Shown: one piece after another, positions 53,953 to 62,659 of the stretch | Layout of the letters: every line of letters begins with the position of its first letter | Numbering within the stretch: position 1 is the first letter of the stretch | DNA from: Corynebacterium glucuronolyticum | GTDB taxonomy: Bacteria > Actinomycetota > Actinomycetes > Mycobacteriales > Mycobacteriaceae | Assembly: GCA_022772305.1 (NCBI GenBank) | Contig: JALFAQ010000061.1 | Span: forward strand, 1-64,000 | Length of the DNA stretch: 64,000 bases | Direction: 5' to 3' | Made by a program: the position numbers and the translations under genes | Notes under the pieces: generated by a model | Database searches by the model: none | Told to the model about the DNA's origin: nothing | What the model saw: only the letters and a program-made list of their open reading frames with translations

Positions 53953-56900
53953 GTGACAACCCAAGACTTCGGTGCAAATCAATGGCTAGTCGATGACATG
54001 TACCAGCAATTCAAGAAGGACCCCACGTCCGTCGATGACGAATGGAAGGCCTACTTCGAAAAGGGTGGCAAGCCCGACACTGGTCTCACTGACTCCCCCT
54101 CCACCCCCTCGAAGACGAGCAAGGCAGAAAAGCCCGCTGCGCCCAAGGCCACCTCCAAGAAGCAGGCTTCTTCACCAGAGAAGGCGAAGGACGGGCTTGG
54201 AATGGAAGAGCAAGAGGAGCACACTCAGGTGGCAGAGCATGCCTTTGACTCTGCCCCCGAAATTAAGCGTCTCAGCGATGCCGAAGAGGCACTGTGGAAG
54301 AAGAAGTTGGAGCGCTCCCCCCTTAGCAAGATCGCGGACAAGCCGGAGCCCGGCAAAGAGGTCATGAAGGGCATCGCCAAGGCCACCGCCAAGAACATGG
54401 ATATCTCCCTCGAGGTTCCTACTGCCACGTCCGTTAAGGACATGCCGGCGAAGCTCATGTTCGAGAACCGCTCCATCATCAACAATCACCTCAAGCGCAC
54501 CCGTGGTGGCAAGATTTCCTTCACCCACATCATTGGGTGGGCCATTGTCAAGGCCGTGCAGATTCACCCGGCAATGAACGTGAGCTACGAGGAAAAGGAC
54601 GGCAAGCGCTACTTCGTCACCCCGGAGCACATTAACCTCGGTCTCGCCGTCGATACCAGGCAGAAGAATGGCGACCGGGCCCTCGTCGTGGCAACAATTA
54701 AGGAGTGCGAGACCCTCAGCTTCCACGAGTTCGTAGACAAGTACGAGGACATCGTGGACCGCTCCCGTACGGGCGAGCTTGGACTCGAAGACTTCCAAGG
54801 TGTCACTATTTCGCTCACCAACCCCGGCGGCATCGGCACACGCCACTCAGTTCCCCGCCTGACTAAGGGCCAGGGCGCTATCATCGGTGTCGGCTCCATG
54901 GACTACCCGGCAGAGTTCCAGGGCGCATCGACCGACCGCCTGGCTGAGCTCGGTGTGGGCAAGCTTGTGACGATTACGTCCACCTACGATCACCGCGTGA
55001 TCCAGGGCGCTGAGTCCGGTGAGTTCCTCACCGACCTGTCCAAGCTGCTCGTAGACGACGCGTTCTGGGATGAAATCTTCCGCGAGATGCGCATCCCCCA
55101 CTCCCCGATGCGTTGGGCCCAGGATGTGCCGAACATCGGCGTTGATAAGAACACGCGCGTTGCACACCTCATTGAGGCGTACCGCTCCCGTGGCCACCTC
55201 ATCGCCGACACCAACCCGCTGCACTACATCCAGCCGGGCGTGTCTGCCCCAGACCACAGCGACCTGGACATCGAGACCCACGGCCTCACCCTGTGGGACC
55301 TGGATCGCACCTTCAACGTCGGTGGCTTCGCTGGCCAGGAACGCATGACGCTGCGCGAGGTTCTGGACAAGCTGTACGCTGCCTACACCCTCAAGGTGGG
55401 CTCCGAGTACATGCACATCCTTGACCACGACGAGCGCACGTGGCTGCAGGATCGCATCGAGGGTGGTCTTGCCCGCCCGACCCACGCCGAGCAGAAGTAC
55501 GTGCTGCAGAAGCTGAACGCTGCAGAAGCTTTCGAGAACTTCCTGCAGACCAAGTACATCGGCCAGAAGCGCTTCTCCTTGGAGGGCGCTGAGTCCCTCA
55601 TCCCGCTCATGGATGCAGTGATTGATACCGCTGCTGGCCAGGGTCTCGATGAGGCTGTCATTGCAATGCCACACCGTGGTCGTTTGAACGTGCTTGCCAA
55701 TATCGTCGGCAAGCCCCTGCGCACCATCTTCAGTGAGTTCGAGGGCAACATGGACCCGGCAGCCCCCGGTGGCTCCGGCGACGTGAAGTACCACCTGGGT
55801 GCGGAGGGCGAGCACATTCAAATGTTCGGCGAGGGAGAGATTAAGGTCACACTGGCAGCTAACCCCTCGCACCTCGAGGCAGTTGACCCCGTTCACGTGG
55901 GCATCGTCCGAGCTAAGCAGGACCTGCTCAACAAGGGTGAGAGCGAGGACGGATTCTCCGTCATCCCGATTCAGCTCCACGGCGACGCGGCCTTTGCCGG
56001 CCTCGGCGTTGTGCAGGAAACCCTCAACCTCGCACAGCTGCGCGGCTACACCGTGGGCGGCACCGTCCACATCGTTGTGAACAACCAGATTGGCTTCACC
56101 ACCACCCCCGATTCCGGCCGTTCCAGCCACTACGCCACCGACCAGGGCAAGGCATACGACTGCCCGGTATTCCACGTCAACGGCGACGATCCGGAAGCTG
56201 TTGTGTGGGTCGGCCAGCTGGCTGCCGAGTACCGTCGTCGCTTTGGCAAGGACGTCTTCATCGACATGATCTGCTACCGTCGCCGTGGCCACAATGAAGC
56301 CGACGACCCGTCGATGACCCAGCCTCGTCTGTACGAACTCATCGATAACCACGAGTCCGTCCGTACGTCCTACACCCGCGACCTCATTGGCCGTGGCGAG
56401 CTCACGGATGACGAGGTGGAGAAGGTCGAACAGGACTTCCACGATCAGATGGAGACCGTGTTCGACGAGGTCAAGGCACAGGGCAAGGAGAAGGCCAAGG
56501 CGCAGGAAGGCATCACCGATTCGCAGAAGCTTGCACACGGTTTGGATACCTCCATTACCAAGGAAGAGCTGCTCGCAATCGGCCAGTCCTATGCCAATGT
56601 TCCTGAAGACTTCGAGATTCACCAGCGTGTGAAGAACCTTGCCAAAAAACGCACCGAGTCCGTCGAAAAGGGAGGCATCGACTGGGCCTGGGGTGAGCTC
56701 CTCGCTCTCGGCTCACTGGCCGGCGAGGGCAAGCTCGTCCGCATCGCTGGTGAGGATACCCGCCGCGGTACGTTCACCCAGCGTCACGCCGTTTTGTTCG
56801 ATCCCAACTCCGGCGATGAGTTCAACCCGATCGACGCCTACGCACGCAGCCAAAACAACGGCGGTAAGTTCCTCGTGTACAACTCCTCCCTGTCCGAGTA

Positions 56901-57738
56901 CGCAGCTATGGGCTTCGAATACGGATACTCCGTTGGTAACCCGGATGCTGTCGTCGCCTGGGAGGGTCAGTTCGGTGACTTCGCCAACGGTGCACAGACC
57001 ATCATTGATGAGTATGTGTCCTCCGGCGAGGCCAAGTGGGGTCAGCTTTCCAAGCTCATCCTCCTCCTCCCGCACGGCTACGAAGGCCAGGGCCCGGACC
57101 ACTCCTCCGCACGTATCGAGCGTTACCTGCAGCTGTGCGCTGAGGGCTCGATGACGCTGGCACAGCCGTCTGAGCCGGCCAACTACTTCCACCTGCTGCG
57201 TCGCCACGCATTGGGTGAGATGAAGCGCCCGCTCGTCGTCTTCACCCCGAAATCGATGCTGCGTAACAAGATGGCAGTGTCCAAGCCTGAGGACTTCACC
57301 GATGTGAAGAAGTTCCGCTCCGTCATCAACGATCCCCGCTTTGTCGATGTCGACGGCAACGTCACCGGCGAGGTGGACAAGATCAAGAAGGTCATCCTCT
57401 GCTCCGGCAAGGTCTACTGGGATCTGGAGAAGGAGCGTCAGAAGAGGGAAATCGAGGACATCGCGATCATCCGCATCGAGATGCTGCACCCGATCCCCTA
57501 CAACCGCATCCGCGAAGCACTCGAGGTATTCCCCAACTACGAGGAGCTGCGTTACGTACAGGACGAGCCCGCCAACCAGGGTGCCTGGCCGTTCATGCAG
57601 CTGCATCTCCCCGAGCTTATCGAGAACCTGCCCCGCATGCGTCGCATCTCCCGCCGCGCCCAGTCATCGACAGCAACCGGTGTGGCCAAGGTGCACCAGT
57701 TCGAGCAGAAGCAGCTCATTGACGAAGCACTGAGCTAA
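53953..57738 (+). CDS. odhA: 2-oxoglutarate dehydrogenase OdhA (E1 with N-terminal E2-type acyltransferase domain)
   Basis: 1261 aa. Oxidative decarboxylation of 2-oxoglutarate to succinyl-CoA in the TCA cycle. Order: short E1 N-terminus (ANQWLVDDMYQQFKKDP), an Ala/Pro/Lys-rich linker (about 45-80), an E2-type acyltransferase domain without lipoyl domain (about 100-365; catalytic region TYDHRVIQGAESGEFL near 338-353), then the thiamine-diphosphate E1 (MPHRGRLNVLANIVGKPL near 571; GDAAFAGLGVVQE, TPD loop, YRRRGHNEADDPSMTQP near 777). The fusion is the actinobacterial OdhA/Kgd arrangement, which works with the pyruvate-dehydrogenase E2 and is inhibited by the FHA protein OdhI. GTG start 53953 with GAGGCGAGG upstream. 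Terminator at 57782. Confidence 0.97.
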   Translation: MTTQDFGANQWLVDDMYQQFKKDPTSVDDEWKAYFEKGGKPDTGLTDSPSTPSKTSKAEKPAAPKATSKKQASSPEKAKDGLGMEEQEEHTQVAEHAFDSAPEIKRLSDAEEALWKKKLERSPLSKIADKPEPGKEVMKGIAKATAKNMDISLEVPTATSVKDMPAKLMFENRSIINNHLKRTRGGKISFTHIIGWAIVKAVQIHPAMNVSYEEKDGKRYFVTPEHINLGLAVDTRQKNGDRALVVATIKECETLSFHEFVDKYEDIVDRSRTGELGLEDFQGVTISLTNPGGIGTRHSVPRLTKGQGAIIGVGSMDYPAEFQGASTDRLAELGVGKLVTITSTYDHRVIQGAESGEFLTDLSKLLVDDAFWDEIFREMRIPHSPMRWAQDVPNIGVDKNTRVAHLIEAYRSRGHLIADTNPLHYIQPGVSAPDHSDLDIETHGLTLWDLDRTFNVGGFAGQERMTLREVLDKLYAAYTLKVGSEYMHILDHDERTWLQDRIEGGLARPTHAEQKYVLQKLNAAEAFENFLQTKYIGQKRFSLEGAESLIPLMDAVIDTAAGQGLDEAVIAMPHRGRLNVLANIVGKPLRTIFSEFEGNMDPAAPGGSGDVKYHLGAEGEHIQMFGEGEIKVTLAANPSHLEAVDPVHVGIVRAKQDLLNKGESEDGFSVIPIQLHGDAAFAGLGVVQETLNLAQLRGYTVGGTVHIVVNNQIGFTTTPDSGRSSHYATDQGKAYDCPVFHVNGDDPEAVVWVGQLAAEYRRRFGKDVFIDMICYRRRGHNEADDPSMTQPRLYELIDNHESVRTSYTRDLIGRGELTDDEVEKVEQDFHDQMETVFDEVKAQGKEKAKAQEGITDSQKLAHGLDTSITKEELLAIGQSYANVPEDFEIHQRVKNLAKKRTESVEKGGIDWAWGELLALGSLAGEGKLVRIAGEDTRRGTFTQRHAVLFDPNSGDEFNPIDAYARSQNNGGKFLVYNSSLSEYAAMGFEYGYSVGNPDAVVAWEGQFGDFANGAQTIIDEYVSSGEAKWGQLSKLILLLPHGYEGQGPDHSSARIERYLQLCAEGSMTLAQPSEPANYFHLLRRHALGEMKRPLVVFTPKSMLRNKMAVSKPEDFTDVKKFRSVINDPRFVDVDGNVTGEVDKIKKVILCSGKVYWDLEKERQKREIEDIAIIRIEMLHPIPYNRIREALEVFPNYEELRYVQDEPANQGAWPFMQLHLPELIENLPRMRRISRRAQSSTATGVAKVHQFEQKQLIDEALS

Positions 57739-57781
57739 TCGGTACGTCGCACGGGCCGGCAGGCCCAACTTGACCGGAAAC

Positions 57782-57810
57782 TCCCCTATCCACTGAGATG
57801 GGGGAATTTT
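57782..57810 (+). terminator. Terminator of odhA
   Basis: Nine-bp stem TCCCCTATC/GATGGGGGA (57782-57790 with 57797-57805, one G-U), 6-nt loop, then ATTTTTGG. Confidence 0.88.
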
Positions 57811-57816
57811 TGGTTC

Positions 57817-57822
57817 TATAGT
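57817..57822 (+). promoter_or_regulatory. -10 element of the proline iminopeptidase gene, probably leaderless
   Basis: TATAGT ends 6 bp before the ATG at 57829, so transcription would start at or next to the A of the ATG. GGAG lies only 2 nt from the ATG, too close to act as Shine-Dalgarno. Confidence 0.55.
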
Positions 57823-57828
57823 TGGAGT

Positions 57829-58833
57829 ATGTACCAAGAATCACTCCCCTACGAAGAGGGACATCTAGACGTTGGCGATGGCCAGCAGATTTACTACGCA
57901 CTTTCCGGCAACCCCAACGGAAAACCCGCCGTCTTTGTTCACGGCGGCCCCGGAGGTGGCGCACCGCTTGCCGATACGTGCTTCTTCAATCCCGAGAAAT
58001 ACAAAATCATTCGCTTTGACCAGCGCGGGTGTGGAAACTCCACGCCTCGAATCAGCGATCCAGATATCGATCTCGAAGCAAATCTCAAGGTCAACACCAC
58101 GCCGCACCTCGTTGCTGACATCGAGAAGCTGCGGGAGCACCTTGGTATCGAACGATGGCTCGTGTTCGGTGGCTCCTGGGGGTCCACGCTGTCCCTCGCC
58201 TACGCAGAGGCCCACCCCGATCACGTAACGGAGCTCGTACTCCGCGGTATCTTCCTCCTTCGCCGTACGGAGTTGGATTTCTACTACAACGGCGGTGCGG
58301 CACATATCTTCCCCGATAAGTGGGAAAGCTACCTGGAGCCGATCCCGGAGGATAAAAAGCCGCCGAAGGGTGATGTTCATGGGCGTACCCACCTGGACGA
58401 TGTTGACCTGATCGCCGAATACCACTCGCTCCTTATGTCCGACGATTACGAGACGGCGCTGCGCGCCGGTATTGCCTGGTCGACGTGGGAGGGTGCAACG
58501 AGTCATCTGCTCGTTCCGGAGGAGCCAGATTATGCTGAACCCGAATTTGCTCTCACCTTTGCGCGAATCGAGAATCACTACTTCTACAACGGTGCCTTCA
58601 TGGAAGACGGTGAGCTGCTGAAGAAGGAGAACATCGACAAGATCCGCGACATCCCTGCAACGATTGTGCAGGGGCGCTACGATGTCGTCTGCCCCGCAAT
58701 CTCCGCCTGGCAGCTGCACCAGGCGTGGCCGGAGGCAGATTTCCACCTCTCGCCTGCTGCAGGACACGCATCCCGCGAGGAGCAGAACCTGGAAGCGCTC
58801 GTCGCAGCCACCGATGCATACGCCACCAGGTAG
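57829..58833 (+). CDS. pip: Proline iminopeptidase
   Basis: 334 aa, alpha/beta-hydrolase of the S33 peptidase family that removes N-terminal proline from peptides in the cytoplasm. HGGPGGG oxyanion segment (about 39-45), FDQRGCGNSTP (about 63-73), nucleophile GGSWGSTLSLAY (about 113-124, Ser115), acid in QGRYDVVCP (about 279-287) and His in AAGHAS (about 310-315). All triad residues are present; length is normal. No signal peptide. It probably has a leaderless transcript (see the -10 element). Monocistronic between two terminators. Together with PutA/PutP it could supply proline, but that link is inference. Confidence 0.93.
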   Translation: MYQESLPYEEGHLDVGDGQQIYYALSGNPNGKPAVFVHGGPGGGAPLADTCFFNPEKYKIIRFDQRGCGNSTPRISDPDIDLEANLKVNTTPHLVADIEKLREHLGIERWLVFGGSWGSTLSLAYAEAHPDHVTELVLRGIFLLRRTELDFYYNGGAAHIFPDKWESYLEPIPEDKKPPKGDVHGRTHLDDVDLIAEYHSLLMSDDYETALRAGIAWSTWEGATSHLLVPEEPDYAEPEFALTFARIENHYFYNGAFMEDGELLKKENIDKIRDIPATIVQGRYDVVCPAISAWQLHQAWPEADFHLSPAAGHASREEQNLEALVAATDAYATR

Positions 58834-58865
58834 CTAATCGACTCCGCTATAACACAGTCCCAGTG

Positions 58866-58912
58866 ACCTGGTGATGCTACGGGCACAGCGCTCTCTGTAT
58901 CACCAGGTTTTA
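58866..58912 (+). terminator. Terminator of pip
   Basis: Perfect 10-bp stem ACCTGGTGAT/ATCACCAGGT (58866-58875 with 58899-58908), loop with further pairing, tail TTTTA. Confidence 0.8.
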
Positions 58913-58983
58913 CGCCTCTAGAAGACCATTTTTCTGGTTCGGGGTGGCCGGGATGTTCCGGTTTTGGTCTAGGCTTATCAAGT

Positions 58984-59553
58984 ATGAGCGCTACCTTCCT
59001 AGTTGTTGGTCTGGGTAACCCCGGCCCCACATACGAGATCACTCGCCACAACATCGGCTTCCTTACCGCAGATGAGGTTGCAGAGTCACTCGCGCCGGCC
59101 TACGTGGGCGGACCGCAGTGGAAGGTAGAATCCAAAATGCGCGCGATGGTCGCCGAGGAGACGTTCCGGGGAGCAAAGGTGATCGTCGCAAAGCCTCAAA
59201 CCATGATGAATCTTTCAGGCGAAGCCGTGAGCCTCATAACCCGGTTCTACTCCATCCCCGCCAGCAATGTCATAGTCATTCACGATGAGCTTGACCGTGA
59301 CTTCTCCACTGTCGAAACAAAGATCGGTGGCGGCTTCGGTGGTCACAACGGGCTAAAATCCATCGCACAGCACCTGAAGACTCCTGATTTCGCACGTGTG
59401 CGTGTCGGGATCGGTCGTCCTCCGGAACGGATGCGCCCGGCGGATTTTGTCCTGCAAAAATTCTCCGCAAAGGAACGCGATGAGTTGCCATTCATCTGCG
59501 CCGATGCCGAAAGAGAAGTGACTCGGTGGCTGGCATCACAGCATAAAGGCTAA
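58984..59553 (+). CDS. pth: Peptidyl-tRNA hydrolase
   Basis: 189 aa. It recycles peptidyl-tRNA dropped by ribosomes. VVGLGNPGPTYEITRHNIGF (given within 7-26) has the catalytic His22 and Asn12; KPQTMMNLSGE (about 63-73) and VIHDELD (about 98-104) with the conserved Asp; GGFGGHNGLKSI (about 114-125). Length is typical. ATG 58984 stands 9 bp after a TAGGCT -10-like element (58970-58975), so the transcript may be nearly leaderless. The plus-strand neighbour pip is separated by a terminator. Confidence 0.95.
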   Translation: MSATFLVVGLGNPGPTYEITRHNIGFLTADEVAESLAPAYVGGPQWKVESKMRAMVAEETFRGAKVIVAKPQTMMNLSGEAVSLITRFYSIPASNVIVIHDELDRDFSTVETKIGGGFGGHNGLKSIAQHLKTPDFARVRVGIGRPPERMRPADFVLQKFSAKERDELPFICADAEREVTRWLASQHKG

Positions 59554-59652
59554 ACCCATGTCGTCTCTGGCTCTGTGGTGCCGATTCCCGTTGAAGCTGT
59601 CAGCAACAGCTGGACGCACAGGGAGCACTTGCTAGCGCAGACAGCGCGGTGG

Positions 59653-60342
59653 CTAGAGATCGTTCGCGCGGAGGTAATCCTGTACAACCACGGATAGGTT
59701 CAAGTCGCCGTGGGCCTTTTCTGTTAGCTTTTCCACGTCTTTCGTGCTGATTGTGCCGGAAACCTGATTGAGCAGGAGCCTTTCATGGCGATCAAACATC
59801 GATGACCGAAAAACAGGAACAATATTCTGCGGCAGCGGAGGATCATTCACGTCTGCGCATCCAATGGCGCTCGATGGGTTTCCTGCTGTTGCCTTTTCCG
59901 GGAGGTTCGCGACCATCGTCTCATAAACCTTGTCGCGCCACTTGCCGCTATTCTTGTCTACCTTTCCTGTCTCTAGTTCGGCTACGTATTCTTCAGATAG
60001 ACGCACTGCTTCTTTGTAATTCAGCGAAGCCAACAGTTCACCTGTACAGCCGAAGATGAGGTCAGCTTGGTGCTCTGATAGAAGTCGCAACCGGTCAGAG
60101 TTCTCTGCCATCTGTTCTACGTGATACAAGGCGGGGATGTTCGCATTATTCATCGCTCCCTCGTACAGACCACCCAGCATGATCTGCTGCGGACGAGTCT
60201 GATCGACCACCACGGTAACCGGATCTTCTGCGGTGGGATCCTCATATGAATGTGGCTCCTGAGTGCATGCGGTAGCAAGGGTCGCTACTGCCAGAACAGT
60301 CGCACCCCAGGCGAGATTCCGCTGCCGAGAGGTCTGGGCCAC
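59653..60342 (-). CDS. Putative lipoprotein, solute-binding-like
   Basis: 229 aa. GTG start at 60342 with AAAGGAG 10 nt upstream. Lipoprotein signal with lipobox LATAC, so Cys26 would be lipid-anchored. The mature part has alternating beta/alpha pattern (VTVVVDQTRPQQIMLGGLYEGAM, given by its ends, about 42-64; HQADLIFGCTGELLASLN about 91-108) reminiscent of a small periplasmic-binding-protein lobe such as glycine-betaine-type OpuAC, but only one lobe is long enough; function not assigned. Two cysteines (near 99 and 161) could pair. Divergent from corA; probably an envelope protein specific to corynebacteria. Confidence 0.7.
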   Translation of the reverse strand: MAQTSRQRNLAWGATVLAVATLATACTQEPHSYEDPTAEDPVTVVVDQTRPQQIMLGGLYEGAMNNANIPALYHVEQMAENSDRLRLLSEHQADLIFGCTGELLASLNYKEAVRLSEEYVAELETGKVDKNSGKWRDKVYETMVANLPEKATAGNPSSAIGCADVNDPPLPQNIVPVFRSSMFDRHERLLLNQVSGTISTKDVEKLTEKAHGDLNLSVVVQDYLRANDL

Positions 60343-60499
60343 TGGCCGTCAACTCCTTTCCATCCGCATGGCGGTATGCGTTCACATCTTTGTCCTATCC
60401 TACAGCGCATACAAACCGCTCTTAAGTTTCGCAGAACAGTGGGACGGGGTACCTTTAGACTTCGGACGAAAAACCTTTAGGACTAGAAGGGGAGGCCTC

Positions 60500-61534
60500 A
60501 TGACCGAACCAGCCAGCAAAATCCATGTCCCCGTGGAGCGCGCCATCGAACGATGCACCGTGTACAAGAATGGTCGCCCGGTCCGTGGCAGATTCAACCA
60601 CAAGGAAGCCCTAGAAGAGGTCCGCTCCAGCGGCGAGGGCTATGTGTGGGTCTCCCTCAATGCCCCAGACCAGCAACAAATGGTTTCCCTTTCCGAGACA
60701 TTTGGAGTCCACGAGCTAATCGTTGAAGATGCAGTCTACGCACGTCAGAGGCCAAAAGTAGAGCGGTACGAAGATCAACTGTTCATGGTCATTCGCAGTA
60801 TTGCCTACCAGGATATTGACGAAGTCGTCGATACGAGGGAAGTCATCTCCACCGGTGAGATCCAGATGATCATGGGCTCGGACTTCATCATCACCATCCG
60901 CCACGCAGCAGCCAACGTGGTCAAGGATCTCCGCCGGAAGGTCGAGGAGGATCCCGAGCTTAATGCCTTAGGCCCCGCCTACATCGCCTGGCTGGTCTCC
61001 GATATCCTCGTGGATTCTTACTTGTCCATTTCCCACGAGCTTTCGACGGAAGTGGACGAGCTTGAGGAGACGGTATTCACTCCGAACAACGACTTCGACA
61101 TCGAGGATATTTACACCCTCAAACGTGAGATTCTTGAGATGCGGCACGCCATCGACCCGTTGGCCCCCGCCCTCAAGTCCCTCATCCACCGGCAGAAGGA
61201 TCTCCTGCCAGAGGAACTCCGCTCCTACTACCGCGATGTCATGGACCATGAACTTGTAGCAATGGACCTTACCTCGCAATATGATGAGCGACTCAGCTCC
61301 CTCATCAACGCTGCTGTGGCAAAAGTACAAATCCAGCAGAACTCGGATATGCGTAAGATTTCGGCCGTGTTCGGTTTGTTGGCCATCCCCACGGCTATTG
61401 CCGGAATCTACGGAATGAACTTCGATGTCATGCCAGAGTTGCATTACGAATACGGGTACCCCGCCGTACTCGTCGTCATGTTGATCACGATTGTCGTCGT
61501 CTACATCTACCTGCGCCGTAACAAGTGGCTGTAG
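60500..61534 (+). CDS. corA: Magnesium/cobalt transporter CorA
   Basis: 344 aa from ATG 60500 (GGGGAGG upstream). A start at 60263 would place 79 unrelated residues in front and overlap the divergent lipoprotein gene. CorA family: large cytoplasmic N-terminal domain (about 1-275), then two membrane helices near the C-terminus (about 282-303 and 315-338) with the selectivity loop YGMNFDVMPE (about 303-312). Charged end RRNKWL is typical. Uptake of Mg2+, also Co2+. Terminator 61573. The MgtE-domain gene lies nearby, so two Mg-related genes occur in this region. Confidence 0.95.
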   Translation: MTEPASKIHVPVERAIERCTVYKNGRPVRGRFNHKEALEEVRSSGEGYVWVSLNAPDQQQMVSLSETFGVHELIVEDAVYARQRPKVERYEDQLFMVIRSIAYQDIDEVVDTREVISTGEIQMIMGSDFIITIRHAAANVVKDLRRKVEEDPELNALGPAYIAWLVSDILVDSYLSISHELSTEVDELEETVFTPNNDFDIEDIYTLKREILEMRHAIDPLAPALKSLIHRQKDLLPEELRSYYRDVMDHELVAMDLTSQYDERLSSLINAAVAKVQIQQNSDMRKISAVFGLLAIPTAIAGIYGMNFDVMPELHYEYGYPAVLVVMLITIVVVYIYLRRNKWL

Positions 61535-61572
61535 GAGACGAAAGCCCTCTTCCACGGGAGCAGTTAAAAAGA

Positions 61573-61607
61573 AACAGCCACGCCCTGGTGTGAAGGGCGT
61601 GGCTGTT
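61573..61607. terminator. Bidirectional terminator between corA and the stress-protein gene
   Basis: Perfect 13-bp stem AACAGCCACGCCC (61573-61585) with 61595-61607, 9-nt loop. A-rich left and T-rich right flanks suit both strands. Confidence 0.85.
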
Positions 61608-61627
61608 ATCGTTTTCAAATCGTGTAA

Positions 61628-62338
61628 TTAGGAAAGCCGCGAGCTACCGGAGTCGTTAACGTCACCGGTTGCTGTGTTGTTTGAGGCATCATTCGTTGGT
61701 GCGGTTCGTGGCGCGTCGCCTTCTACACGGGGCTCCGCCGGTGTGTTCTCTACGCCATCGGAAGCAGCGAGGCCTTCTCCCCCTGCCGCACCATCAGCGG
61801 GGCGCTCCTCGACGCCGGACGGCTTGTTTGATTCAGGGAGCTTACCTGCGGTGGTGCGGGGACGGATCTTGCTGTATGTCTCCGCGATGAGATCCCTTGC
61901 ACGTGGCGCGTCCCTCTCACTGCACAGGACGTCATAGCGTGTCGCGACAATAGAAGTGGTAGACGTGAAATCACGCTTTCCACTGGACGTGCCATATGCA
62001 ATGGCAGCAAAAATAACGCCAAAGATAGCGCCGATGACCAGGCCAGAAAGCAGCGGGGCGAGGAAGGTCGCGGAGAAGATTCCCATCAGCAGGCCGAAGA
62101 ACAGACCCATCCATGCGCCTGATGCGGCTCCGGCACCGATGACTTTGCCCCATGTGAGCTTGCCGTGGACGTTTTCCACCTGCATAAGGTCAACGCCGAC
62201 GATGGTGATCTCCTGGACGGGGAAATCCTTGTCTGAAAGCATATCCACCGCAGCCTGAGCCTCTGCATATGTCTTGAAGCTTCCGACTGGCCAGCCTGTC
62301 GGCGGTCCTGGTGCGATCATCCGTTGTGTTCCTGGCAT
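61628..62338 (-). CDS. General-stress-protein-17M-like membrane-associated protein
   Basis: 236 aa, ATG 62338 with AAAGGAAA upstream. The N-terminal 60 residues (GWPVGSFKTYAEAQAAVDML, DFPVQEITIVGVDL) match the small domain of B. subtilis general stress protein 17M, a ferredoxin-like alpha/beta unit. A glycine/alanine-rich pair of hydrophobic helices follows (about 66-118, WGKVIGAGAASGAWMGLFFG onward). The last 80 residues are a disordered Glu/Pro/Ala/Ser-rich tail. Conserved in Actinobacteria next to corA/mgtE genes as I recall; role unknown, perhaps stress-related membrane protection. Confidence 0.8.
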   Translation of the reverse strand: MPGTQRMIAPGPPTGWPVGSFKTYAEAQAAVDMLSDKDFPVQEITIVGVDLMQVENVHGKLTWGKVIGAGAASGAWMGLFFGLLMGIFSATFLAPLLSGLVIGAIFGVIFAAIAYGTSSGKRDFTSTTSIVATRYDVLCSERDAPRARDLIAETYSKIRPRTTAGKLPESNKPSGVEERPADGAAGGEGLAASDGVENTPAEPRVEGDAPRTAPTNDASNNTATGDVNDSGSSRLS

Positions 62339-62659
62339 TAAAAATTTCCTTTCAGTACTAGCGTGTAATAGCTTTACCTACCAAAACAAGTAGCCGGGGT
62401 TTTTTATTCCCTGCGCTACTTTCCAGGCAAAGCCTCCCGCTTCATCTCCCCTCCTTCGCGGCTGTCAGGCAGTGGCTGTGTGCCGGTCGAAACACAATCA
62501 ACCACGCGTGCTGTAGAGCTTACAAACAGCGAGCAATCGGCAACCAGATTATGGAGGATGCCCCACACAGTATGTGTATGGGAAGTTTTCACGGGCGTAT
62601 ATAGTAAACGACTCAGCTTTGCTTTTAGTTTCCTTCGCGGGAGCCGTAAACTTGGCACC
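62339..62659. other. Divergent promoter region before the MgtE-domain gene
   Basis: 321 bases, no supported gene. No M-box riboswitch or other RNA leader was recognised. The A/T-rich part at 62570-62640 is the likely promoter for the plus-strand gene. Confidence 0.4.
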
